From: Selaginella tamariscina
Taxonomy: Eukaryota; Streptophyta; Lycopodiopsida; Selaginellales; Selaginellaceae
Length of the DNA stretch: 64,000 nt
Reading direction: 5' to 3'
NCBI GenBank assembly: GCA_003024785.1
Contig: PUQB01000665.1
Coordinates: 62,001 to 126,000, forward strand
Each line of letters begins with the position of its first letter. Position 1 is the first letter of the stretch. Both the position numbers and the translations under genes were made by a program. The notes under the pieces were generated by a model. The model saw only the letters and a program-made list of their open reading frames with translations. It ran no database searches and had not been told where the DNA came from. Of this stretch, positions 31,518-41,099 are shown one piece after another.

Positions 31518-31589
31518 GGGCACTTGGTCTAGTGGTATGATTTTCGCTTAGGGTGTGAGAGGTCGTGAGTTCAATTCTCGGAGTGCCCC
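31518..31589 (+). tRNA. tRNA-Pro(AGG), unit 3
   Basis: GGGCACTTGGTCTAGTGG, anticodon loop TTAGGGT (AGG) complete here, anticodon stem TTCGC / GTGAG with weak pairs. The T arm has a G for C at its first stem base (GTGAGTTCAATTCTCGG). 72 nt, the most complete Pro copy. Confidence 0.8.
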
Positions 31590-31626
31590 TAAACAATTGA
31601 TTGTTCTGGACAGTTAAGTAAACCGT

Positions 31627-31790
31627 GGTCGCGAGTTCAATTCTCAGAGTGCCCCTAAACAATTGATTGGTCGCGAGTTCAATTCTCAGAGTGCCCCTAA
31701 ACAATTGATTGGTCGCGAGTTCAATTCTCAGAGTGCCCCTAAACAATTGATTGGTCGCGAGTTCAATTCTCAGAGTGCCCCTAAACAATT
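31627..31790 (+). repeat. Tandem array of tRNA-Pro 3' half, four units of about 42 bp
   Basis: GGTCGCGAGTTCAATTCTC followed by AGAGTGCCCCTAAACAATTG and ATT is repeated four times head to tail. It is the T arm plus 3' acceptor strand of tRNA-Pro with its immediate downstream flank. Each unit holds a B-box-like GAGTTCAATTC. Confidence 0.9.
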
Positions 31791-31799
31791 GATTGTTCT

Positions 31800-32330
31800 G
31801 GACCGTTAAATAAATTGTGGTAAACCCTAACCCTAAACATTGATTGTTCTGGACTGTTAAATAAACCGTGTTAAACCCTAAACCCTGGTAAACCCTAAAC
31901 CCTAAACAATTGATTGTTCTGGACCGTTAAAATAAACCGTGGTAAACCCTAAACCCTAAACAATTGATTGTTCTGGACCGTTAAATAAACCGTGTTAAAC
32001 CCTAAACCCTGGTAAACCCTAAACCCTAAATAAACCGTGTTAAACCCTAAACCCTGGTAAACCCTAAACCCTAAACAATTGATTGTTCTGGACTGTTAAA
32101 TAAACCATGGTAAACTCTAAACCCTAACATGTATATGTATACTTTATTTGGAATTAGGGTTTACTGTTCATAAATAGTTATCCTTCGGTTTAAACCTAAA
32201 TTCTCAATCCTTGCCATGGTAAACCCTAAATTCTCAATCCTTGCCATGGTAAACCCTAAACCCTAAACAATTGATTGTTCTGGACCGTTAAATAAACCGT
32301 GGTAAACCCTAAACCTAACACGTATATGTA
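31800..32330 (+). repeat. Composite array: tRNA-Pro flank plus AAACCCT words
   Basis: The phrase CAATTGATTGTTCTGGACCG with TTAAATAAACCGTG (the downstream flank of tRNA-Pro) alternates with GTAAACCCTAAACCCT. About five alternations are visible, some with the flank shortened. AAACCCT is the plant telomere repeat on this strand. Confidence 0.85.
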
Positions 32331-32456
32331 TACTTTATTTGAAATTAAGGTTTACTGTTCATAAAGTTTACCTTTGGTTTAAACTTAAATTCTCAATCCT
32401 TGCCCTACGTCATCGCATCCTCTTTCCTCCTTGGCATGCAAAGAGCTTTTGCGCTT

Positions 32457-32528
32457 GTGGCTGTGGTTTAGTGGTGAGAATTCCATGCTCTGGCTATGGA
32501 GACCTGGGCTCGAATCCCAACAGCCACA
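32457..32528 (+). tRNA. tRNA-His-like gene with CTG anticodon
   Basis: The body is tRNA-His (GTGGCTGTGGTTTAGTGG; T arm CTGGGCTCGAATCCCA; acceptor CAGCCACA), but the anticodon arm is CCATG-CTCTGGC-TATGG. If the loop is seven bases, the anticodon is CTG, which would read the Gln codon CAG. Acceptor and T arm remain sound, except the T stem end AACAG for AGCAG. Confidence 0.7.
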
Positions 32529-32579
32529 CTCTTCACTTTTTCCCTCTCGGGAATCTCCTTCTCACGCCCATGGAGGAGT

Positions 32580-32800
32580 TGCCGCTTCGCTCCCATAAAG
32601 TTTCACACGCATATGATACTGACGTATATATACATATCGCTCCCATAAAGTTTCACACGCATATGATACTGACGTATATATAATATGTAATGAATATAAT
32701 TAAAGTGCTTAATTACTGTTTATCTGCAAACTCCTCCACTTCGCTCCCATAAAGTTTTCACACGCATATGTTACTGACGTATATATATATGTAATGAATA
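32580..32800. repeat. Repeats of a 50-bp sequence after tRNA unit 3
   Basis: CGCTCCCATAAAGTTTCACA followed by CGCATATGATACTGACG occurs at about 32588 and 32638, and again with small changes at about 32743. The first half (CTTCGCTCCCAT) is the tRNA-His downstream flank. No gene. Confidence 0.8.
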
Positions 32801-33142
32801 TAATTGAAGTGCTTAATACTGTTTTATCTGCAACAGTTCAATCTGGCAAACCATGGTCATCATTGGTATTATGATTAGCAGTTGCATTATGTGCATCAGC
32901 ACTGGGTTGTATCATTATAATTTTATTGACTATTAGAAGATTCTCGAATTTGGGAATCTTCGTTTTTGAAAATTGCGGGACTTCCCAGGTATAATATAAT
33001 CTACACTATAAACATATAAATTTATGCATATATGTAAATATACCTAACACACTTAAAAGACATACGAATGTTTATATAACGTATGTACAGACGTATGTAT
33101 GTGTATAAATAAACATACACAGCAATATTAAGTATCTTCTTA

Positions 33143-33145
<3 letters not shown>

Positions 33146-33200
<55 letters not shown>
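33146..33200. repeat. (AT)n microsatellite
   Basis: A run of about 27 AT dinucleotides just before exon B. It is shorter in the sister copies near 48720, 50130 and 53130. Confidence 0.95.
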
Positions 33201-33203
<3 letters not shown>

Positions 33204-33624
33204 TTATTTTGCAGATTAAATCCTTTAAAAGACATTGGTGAAGTTATTTTCTTTTTTGTACCAAAAGTTGCGGTTTCTTTAGTTTCAGTATATGGATTAT
33301 GTTGTCAAAGATGGAGAGAGTTCGGTTCTCTAGGTATACATACGTATATACATTATGTATACATATAGACAGGCGTGAATGTATGCATATACACATATAG
33401 CATTGTTGTTCTGTTGGGAGCCGCTTCCTTTCTGGGTGGTTCTTTCTCTATCTATAAACGCACATTTATTTATATACATATATTCACATTGCAGGCTGTT
33501 GGGGATGCATTTAATCAAGGATTTTACGAACAGCAAGCGTACTTGAGAGGAATTCAAAAATACTGGGATAATTACTCGCAAAGACCTACTGCCAGAGGTG
33601 CGTCTCACACACACAGGCGCCTGT

Positions 33625-33935
33625 GTATGCATATATGCTCGGAATATTCTGACCGTTATACCCTCGGCATATTCTGTGCCGTGTGTAGAATATTCTTTTA
33701 GTGCATGGGAATATTCTTTAGGTCATTATTAAACTCTTAAATCCCACATGCATGGGATTTTGCGGGATGGCCTGTATAAATAGGGATTCATGAGCATGGA
33801 TTAGTGCCTGAGCAGGGAAGACTGGTGATTGATCCAGTGTATTTGAACTAACTAAAACTTGGATAACATATGGGAGTTAAACATTAACATAGACATAACC
33901 GGACTGGCTTCCCCTGCATCCTTTTTTAATTGTGT
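33625..33935 (+). repeat. Intronic block with TATA-like word, copy 1 of 4
   Basis: The block from ATGCTCGGAATATTC to CTTCCCCTGCATCC lies between exons D and E. It contains CCCACATGCATGGGATTTTG, GTATAAATAGGGATTC (TATAAATA at 33775-33782), then GAGCAGGGAAGACTGG. It recurs at about 49248-49517, 50778-51085 and 53853-54155. It has the look of a small solo LTR or a promoter, but I cannot define ends or target duplications. Confidence 0.5.
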
Positions 33936-34305
33936 GTATATGTTATGTGTTAAAAGTGTGCGCGTGTGCATATGTTATTCGTTAAAATGTGCATGTGTGC
34001 GTATGCGTGTTATGTTTGACTTATAAGGTGTGTTGTATGTGTTAATTGTGTGCTAGGATTTCTCTTTGCAATCAACAACAACAGAAGAAGGTAAATTTCT
34101 CATTAAAATATCAGGCTAGAATGATTGGGTTATGTTATGCAGATACAAAACGCCACAAACGGAGATTATGGAGGGTGAATTATGATTTTAATATATACAT
34201 ACATACATACATACGACGGCAGAAATTTTTGTTAATATTGATAGCACTACTAATACAAAACAAAATTGAGTAGAGAAGTATATAAGTCAGTCCCTTCGTT
34301 CTCTT

Positions 34306-34563
34306 GCAAGATGGAATTTGTGGTATGGGATATTCCTTCCGTACTACATTGACCACTTGCAAGATGGAATTTGTGGTATGGGATATTCCTTCCGTACTAC
34401 ATTGACCACTTGCAAGATGGAATTTGTGGTATGGGATATTCCTTCCGTACTACATTGACCACTTGCAAGATGGAATTTGTGGTATGGGATATTCCTTCCG
34501 TACTACATTGACCACTTGCAAGATGGAATTTGTGGTATGGGATATTCCTTCCGTACTACATTG
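34306..34563. repeat. Five tandem copies of a 53-bp unit
   Basis: GCAAGATGGAATTTGTGG with GGATATTCCTTCCGTACTAC and ATTGACCACTT repeats at 34306, 34359, 34412, 34465 and 34518 with no differences that I can see. The corresponding places in the sister copies (about 51645 and 54635) have a single unit. Confidence 0.95.
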
Positions 34564-34789
34564 ATATGACCACTCTATTAAACGACCGCTCATACGTGTG
34601 AACTGCATTATATTACAAGCAGGTATATGTGTGTCTTATTAACTTGATTAATAATAAATTTGACTCAATTTGATAATTATCTGAACATTTTGATAATATT
34701 AAAGAGTCAGTTTTCCCCAGATATTAACATGAATATTATTGGTAGGAGTTTACTATTAAAAAATGTATTTAAAGTCAAAAGTCTTGTTA

Positions 34790-36057
34790 TGAAACTCAAA
34801 ATATAAAAATGTGTCAAAACCTGGCTTATATACACGAGCAAATGGTCCAGATTGAGATTAACCTGACGACTACCAAAATCACACTACACTAATAATAATA
34901 GTATATGCATGCATTTGCATACATGGATCTTACATTATCCTCTCTTCTCACAAGGATGGAAGGTGTTTAGGTTCTTTGGTAAATGGGTTAGATTAAAAGA
35001 CTATCGAAGGAGGCACTAGAGGCAGTACAACTTTTTAACCCATTGCACAAAACACTTCAATCATTGCACATATACAATCTCTAGAGGATTGAGTTAAAAG
35101 TCATGTTGAATTTTATAAACTTGCAACCCTTATTGCAGCACTCGATATAGTCCCTTCTACTGCACATATTGTAAGTTTGGAAAAATGAACAAACACCAGT
35201 TCATCCACCTTGTATTCCACAGATGGACGATGATGAGAGTTGAGCACTATTGTTGTCCCACTTGTATGCAGCCAGGAGCTACTAATGCTAGAGATTTGAG
35301 TCCATTGGTATGAGTGGAGTCTATATAGCACTTAGGAAGCAAGAAGGTAGACCTAACTGTGTTAGTAACACTAGGTCATAACTAATAAAAATTTATATGG
35401 TGAAGTACAATGGAATTATGTATTCTAGCATATTGAAGAGACAACATATAATCATCCCAATTTGAATGTTAAAAGTTCACGTACTTCATGATCATCTTTT
35501 TAAAAGTCTTGACGAGTTGTTCCCCCAAACCATTTATTTAAAGCATGAATTAACAATTTGACTTAAACCATGGTTTAAATTATTAAATAAACTATGGTGG
35601 TTTAAATCAATAAACTTCAAACCAATTTAAATAATGATTTTAAATTAAATTAAATATATAAATTTAATCTTGTATTCTTTAATTTTATAAATACATTTTT
35701 AATTTATTCATTATATAAATTATCAGTATATACTTTTGTTTTTATTAAAAATTAGGGTTTATTATTTATGAATAATAAAAGTTTAAGCCAAAAAAGTTAA
35801 TCCATGATTTGAGAATGATAAGTATTTATAAAGTGTGGTGTATCCCATCGAGATGTTAAGACATGAAATGCCTTAGCCATAAATGCAAAATCATTGTTTA
35901 AGAGAATTCACTCCAGAAAGAATGTTAAAACATTACTCAATTAACGAAAAATTGGCCAAAACAGAAGCGTAAGAGCACTAGTTTCCACCCAACGAGTTAG
36001 ATAGTCAGAAGTGATAATAATGTACTCATTGCTAAAAGTCGACGTGAAAAAAGTCCA
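34790..36057 (-). mobile_element. Family 1 gypsy remnant, copy B
   Basis: A diverged family 1 LTR (34790 to about 34940) is followed by the integrase end of the element on the minus strand, aligning with about 4733-5640 of copy A (for example CCAAACCATTTATTT and GTACTCATTGC). The element is cut at 36057, where an LTR-like sequence begins, and is interrupted at about 35540-35807. No open frame survives. Confidence 0.75.
35540..35807. mobile_element. Small AT-rich insert, MITE-like
   Basis: Comparison with copy A (5383-5395, CCATTTATTTGAGGATGATA) shows about 268 extra bases here. The insert contains the palindrome-like ATTTAAACCATGGTTTAAAT pattern (ACTTAAACCATGGTTTAAAT) and a right part resembling the tRNA-Pro flank (TAATCTTGTATTCTTTAATT, TTAGGGTTTATTATTTATG). 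No coding capacity. Confidence 0.55.
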
Positions 36058-36912
36058 TGTTAAGGGCCAAAAATAGAGCATGGAAAACATACATATATAG
36101 AACTTTCCTATGGTGGAGGAAAATTAGTAGAAAAGGTGTAATAGATAAAATCCTTTAAGTACAATAAAAATTCTATGATGATAGGAAAAATCCAAGAAGG
36201 AAATAGACGTTATGACAATTGGAGGAGGACATGATTCGTTAGGGCAAGTAGGCCAAGAAGGGGTTAAGAAGGTTATGAGGTTATAGTGAGCTATGGAGAA
36301 CTACGGAGAACAATGTATGAAAAAGAGAGAATCTTTAGGAGAGAAGTAAGTTGCTATTCTTTATAATGTTTAGTAATGCAAGTGCATGATTATATATGAT
36401 ATATGATCATCCCATATATTCTTGCCTTATGAGTAAGATATCTTATATATATTATAACATGGCAATGGCTAAAGCAAAATCTTATCCTTAACCTTATAAA
36501 TTATTTAAGTAATTATTCTACATTTGTTTATAATGGTATTTTCTTAATTATTTTTGTATTATTCTAGGAATATTCAATATTAAACCTTATTATCAATATT
36601 AAATTAGTATATATTATTATAATTTTATATAATTATACAATAGATAAAATGATATATTATTACGTGTCATTTATAATATATTCATAGTGTGTATATTAAT
36701 ATTATTTTCTTAATTATTTGAGTAATTATTCTATATTTGTTTATAATGGGATTTCCTTATTATTTTCTTAATATTTCAAGAATATTCTAATATTAAACCT
36801 TATTAAATTAGTATATATTATTAGGACGAAATCCTCTACACTTTAACTAGGAAACGTTTTCTGTGCTATGAATAGTGATTTTTGCTCACATGAAAGTTTA
36901 CTCATGTTAACA
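36058..36912 (+). repeat. Candidate LTR with adjoining primer site
   Basis: From TGTTAAGGGCC to CATGTTAACA, 855 bp, AT-rich. Directly after it CATGGCGACCACAGAGGG resembles TATGGCGACCACGGAAGG, which follows the 5' LTR of family 3 at 38079. This suggests a 5' LTR plus primer region of a truncated element. A second LTR was not found. Confidence 0.5.
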
Positions 36913-37110
36913 CATGGCGACCACAGAGGGATTTCGCCATTGTTGTGTAGAAATTCATAAAATTCTTAAGTGAGAAGTGATATATGTGTAATAGCTCTAA
37001 AAGAAATAGAGCTTAAATGAAAAATATAATAGCTTTGGAGGTATCATAATCTTAATTCATCTCTAACAAAAGAGAAAGGTTGCCCTTGCTGAGCAAATAA
37101 ATATTGTCAA
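36913..37110. other. Short remnant of internal element sequence
   Basis: AT-rich sequence between the candidate primer site and the family 2 LTR fragment. It holds no open frame and probably is the start of the internal region of the truncated element. Confidence 0.35.
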
Positions 37111-37474
37111 TGTCATAGTTTTTACTATGACTCTCTTTACTTTGGATATTGATTGTTATTATCTACCGAACTATATTGATAAGCTCTATATATAGTGAGA
37201 AACAGCCCCACTTAGTACACTTAAGTGTTTAGGGTAGTTCGACCGGCTGCCTTAAAAAATTGTGAAAACTCTAAGCTAAGGTAGCACTTATCTTCTAGAA
37301 AACTGTTACCCTCTTTCCATGTCCCGATTGGGTTAATGGTTAATTCTGGTGAGTTCGGCATGTCGGATATGTTTAGAAATACCCCTAGGCTTTGACAGGT
37401 TAGGGTTTAGGGGTTAATGAGTCATTAATCAACTCACAAGTATATTCCCTTTGGGAATGAGATTCTGTGCCAGT
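37111..37474 (+). repeat. Family 2 LTR fragment, left part (split by family 3)
   Basis: TGTCATAGTTTTTACTATGA start as at 13847, then CATGTCCCGATTGGGTTAAT, closer to the solo LTR at 22777 than to the LTR at 13847. The LTR continues at 46611 with GCCCACTTATGTAAATAGG, so family 3 inserted into it. Confidence 0.8.
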
Positions 37475-38078
37475 TATTAGGATCGTAGTTAGACATGTAG
37501 AAGGATCCTAGTTGTGTTTTATTTCATGGGCAAATTTAATGGGGAAAACACCAAAAAAAGTATATATTGTGGAAAAATGAGATTCGGATAAAAATATCGG
37601 AATACGAGTCACTATCGTAATACGAGTGAGTTACTACCGCAATACGCTGTTTGAAGCAGAGTACGGCATACCCAGATAAGGATAAGAAGAAGTTACAGTA
37701 ACTAAATGATAAGGCTAAGAGGTAGTTACTATAACTGCTAGTACGGGACCAAGAGTACCGGTATAAATAGACTAGATTAGGACTAGAATGGTATCCCGAG
37801 TATACTATAATGATGTACTATGTGCCGTGTGCGGACATAATATAAGTTTCTTTTCACTTTCAATACAACTATTTCGGTGTATACTATTCTTTTCTCAGTA
37901 CTATGACGGGATCCTAGTACTGCTACCTACTACATACCTTGCCATCCTTACCCTTTTGTCTTTCTGAAGTCTGATTTATACACTATTTTATTACTTCTTA
38001 TTCCGATAAACCCTTAATATGGTATGCTGGTGGCGACCACTGCTATGTTTTAGATAATAGGATTTTCTCTGTTTAACA
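37475..38078 (+). repeat. 5' LTR, family 3
   Basis: About 604 bp, TATTAGGATCGTAG to CTGTTTAACA. TATAAATA at 37762-37769 is a likely promoter TATA box. After it, TATGGCGACCACGG is the probable primer site region. Confidence 0.85.
37762..37769 (+). promoter_or_regulatory. TATA box of family 3 LTR
   Basis: TATAAATA in the context ACCGGTATAAATAGAC. The 3' LTR has the same word at 46272-46279. Confidence 0.65.
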
Positions 38079-38124
38079 TATGGCGACCACGGAAGGATGG
38101 TCGTATTAGTAAGTAATTGACAAT

Positions 38125-39117
38125 GTGTTTGTACAATGTACCAGGATGGGTAGATTGATACCCAAAGAAGTGTTGGAGTTTGAAGAGAAATTATGGCGGA
38201 AGAAAAAATTTGAAGCTTTTCATAAGCTCAAAAGTGAGTACTTAATACGATCGGGACAACTATCACAGAGATGGAAGAACGCTCAACAAAGACAGCATGA
38301 GAATGGATCTGCTACATCTAGTAGTAAGTGAATGGATGATTACCGACGTATTCTTGCAAAACGTCAATGATATGAAGAGATAAGGTAGAGAAACAAAGAG
38401 AGCTCGAGGAGCGATACTTATGAACAAGTAGTAATAAAGACCCAGAAAAGGATTGAGGAATGTGAAGAACAGAGAAGGAAGGAGCAAACTGAAGCTCGAC
38501 GAGAAGAGCAATAGCAGACGAAGTACGATGAGGTTACGGAGGAAGAGAACAATAATCAGAAAAAGTTACGATCAAAAGACACGTACCAATGTGAGGAAAT
38601 TGGGATCTGTTGGTAGTTGAAGCACCTAATGAAATGGGAACACTAATAGGGAAAGTCATACCATCTACCTTCTCAAGTCTAGAGAACGAGGATACGAATC
38701 GCCATATACAGCAATTTGAGAAGGCATGTGAAGCTAACGAAATCAAGGATGAATACGAGAAACTTCTAATATTTCCATTTACACTAAAGGGAGATGCTAG
38801 TGATTGGTATTATGAAAATGCTATCACAATCAACAAGTACGATACACTACTTGCACTGTTTAGGAATTACTATGTACGCAAATATCGCAAACGAGACTCA
38901 ACAGTACAGTTATAGGAACTACGACAAGGTCTTACGGAGGTGGTGGAAGATTACATGCGAAGGTTTCAAAGGATACACAACCGCTGCGAGGTGGGAGATG
39001 TCAGTGATAAATTGGCAAGGAAATGGTATATCAACGGACTACGGGACAACTTACAGCTTCAAGTACGACTAATAAAACTGCATGATCTAAGAGATACAAT
39101 TAAAGAGGTTGAGCATT
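38125..39117 (+). pseudogene. Gag, family 3
   Basis: A first open part at 38125-38331 is basic and helical (PKEVLEFEEKLWRKKKFEAF). The capsid-like domain starts at about 38640 with VIPSTFSSLENEDTNRH and reads FTLKGDASDWYYENA, the retrotransposon gag pattern. A single in-frame TAG at 38913-38915 interrupts it. The same frame goes on with ELRQGLTEVVEDYMRRFQ and LARKWYINGLRDNLQLQV to a stop at 39117. Otherwise the frame is open, so this one stop is either a mutation or a suppressible site. Confidence 0.8.
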
Positions 39118-39199
39118 GATACCTCCGAGATACGTAGATGATGATGAACGAGAACCAAGAAGGCAATATCGGAAGGAGAACGAGATACGGCAAGATCCA

Positions 39200-39760
39200 A
39201 AGTAATATTTTGTACAACATGCAAGAATGAAGGACATAATGCTTCTGAATGTAAAGTACCCAAGTGTCAGATGTGTGGAGGAATAGATTATGAAGCGAGG
39301 CAATGTCGAAGTGCAGGATATAAACCTCAACCAATGATTGGATGTATTGAAGGTTACCCACCACCACCACCCAGATGGGACAACACCAAAATGCAAACCC
39401 ATATGACTATCCACAATCTCGGAATGCCAACCCATACGATTATTCACAAAGATCATATAATGGAGAACAAAGAAACGGCAATGGAAGGAGATTTCCTTGT
39501 GAATCCGAGCATTTTATCGACAAGGCAATAACACGGAGATACCGCGAAGGGGACAATCTCTATTACAGCCCTAGCACAAACGGGACCCCTTTATTGCCAC
39601 CAATACCACCTCCACCAGCATTAAGAGGTCGAATCCAAATGTGACATACTTCAGATGTGAGAGAAAGGGCACTATTCCACTGAATGCAATAAATTCAACA
39701 ATGTTCGATGCTACACATGTGGAGAGCTGGGACATTATTCACCAGAGTGCCCACAACGCG
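39200..39760 (+). pseudogene. Zinc-knuckle array, family 3 gag tail
   Basis: Four CCHC-like motifs in two pairs: C-TT-C-KNEG-H-NASE-C at about 39212; C-QM-C-GGID-Y-EARQ-C directly after it (His replaced by Tyr); a third at about 39648 (FRCERKGHYSTEC, first Cys replaced); and C-YT-C-GELG-H-YSPE-C at about 39714. Between the pairs lies a Pro/Tyr/Asn-rich linker including PPPPPR and PPIPPPPAL. The frames of the two pairs differ. Confidence 0.75.
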
Positions 39761-40329
39761 AATTTAACACCAGAACATCACCCACATAACCACAACATGG
39801 AGAATTGAAGTCCAACAAGAAAATGATCCAGAGGATGACCATGGAGAGCAAAATCATGAGTGCAAATGGGAAGAAGATACAGAATTACCCTCAACAGAAA
39901 CATATGCAGTAACACAGGCTAAACGAGTACGTGTTGAACCAAACAAAGAAGAGCCGATACACAAAAACTGGGAAAAGAGAAGGCTACAGTACAAAGAGTG
40001 GCGGATCAAATTCAAAAATACAGCAAAAAGAAAATCAAGACTCCATACCTAATGAAGCAAGCGTGCATTCACAGCAATCCACATCGGCTGTACCACTTGG
40101 AGATTGTATTGTTGTCGTCATTCTGCAACAATCGGTACAGTTAATAATCGGAGAGTTACTCACCTTAGCACCATTTCTGCAAACACAAATAACTAACGCT
40201 TTGGACTTCAACAATATCCAAATCGACACCAGTCAAGTTGGAGTGAATACCACCGAAGTTCTTAGAGATGAAAAGGATTGGGATGAAGAGGTGCCAATGA
40301 TTATTGCTCGATCGGCAAGAACAACATTC

Positions 40330-40610
40330 ATAACATACCCATTGATGGGGGCTCAGGAGTCAATATAATCGAAGAGCAAACTTACAAGGAACTGGGTTTA
40401 GGACCCATAGAAAACGCACCATTCTTAGTACGAATGGCTGACCAGAGAAAAGTAAGACCAGTTGGTATAATTAGATCCGTATGTATAGAAATTGCAGCGA
40501 TCAAGTTTAAGGTATCTTTGGTCATGCTACGTATCGAGCAGACGAGCAAACCATACCAAATATTATTAGGAAGATCTTGGTTAAGACGCGAAAGTACGCC
40601 ATAATTGGGA
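40330..40610 (+). pseudogene. Retropepsin-like region, family 3
   Basis: In the frame entered after about 40330 the sequence reads IDGGSGVNIIEEQTYKEL and ends near QILLGRSWLRRE, the two conserved parts of a retroviral-type aspartic protease. The active-site triplet is D-G-G where most families have D-T-G or D-S-G. The long segment 39931-40368 before it, with no known domain, is rich in Gln and Ser. Confidence 0.65.
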
Positions 40611-41099
40611 GAACGACGAAATGGTACTATATAAGCATGGACAAGAAGCAGTTGTTAGAACACAACAGAAGAAACCAATTAAATGACCAACTCGACATTA
40701 CAAATGGAGGATTTCGACTGGCATTACGGCTTAAACACAAAAAAGATAAACTCCTATTCAAAAGCAACCCAGAACTCGTAGAGATAGCACAAGCTGATTT
40801 ATATCAAATGACTCCAAAGGATGAGAGCACAAAAAGACGTCTATTAATGATCAACATCAGCAACATATGGACATTCTCGGACTGACAGACAAGTTCAAAC
40901 GACCCACGCAATAGCAACTACAATTTAAAACAGAGCACGAACAAAGAACACGGAACAACAGAAATTGGAAATTACAACTAATGAGAAGACTGAAGAAGTA
41001 AAAATTAAAACAAGTGAATACGGATCACGGAAAGTGTGAATAGCAGTCAACCTCAAACCGAATACTGAAAATAGTTGATAAACGTACTACGTCAAAATG

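Larger units (their letters stand above)
32850..34178 (+). pseudogene. Chimeric chloride-channel gene fragment, copy 1
   Basis: Exon-like pieces in order: A, about 32853-32988, with a hydrophobic segment (ASALGCIIIILLTI) and then, in another frame, FLKIAGLPR; B, 33215-33333, joining in phase to give LNPLKDIGEVIFFF and VSVYGLCCQRWREFGSL; a stump of the CLC exon at about 33403-33440 (LLGAASFLGGS); D, 33495-33597 (AVGDAFNQGFYEQQAYLRGI); and F, 34143-34178, ending DYGG and TGA. LLGAASFLGG and AVGDAFN are signatures of plant CLC-d-like vacuolar/Golgi chloride channels. Most of the CLC exon is deleted here between GGTGGTTC and TTTCTCTATC, and the Gln-rich exon E is nearly gone. A frameshift separates the hydrophobic part of A from the rest. 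Origin of A and B is not recognised. Confidence 0.7.

Noticed and set aside
31459..31788. Minus-strand frame with repeated FRGTLRIELATNQL units
   Set aside because: It is the reverse reading of the tRNA-Pro half array; the repeat explains the open frame.
33330..33701. Frames of about 100 codons on both strands
   Set aside because: They read through introns with TATACATA repeats; only the short exon parts have homologous meaning.
34306..34563. CRISPR-like regular repeats
   Set aside because: The units are directly contiguous without spacers, and the host is a plant.
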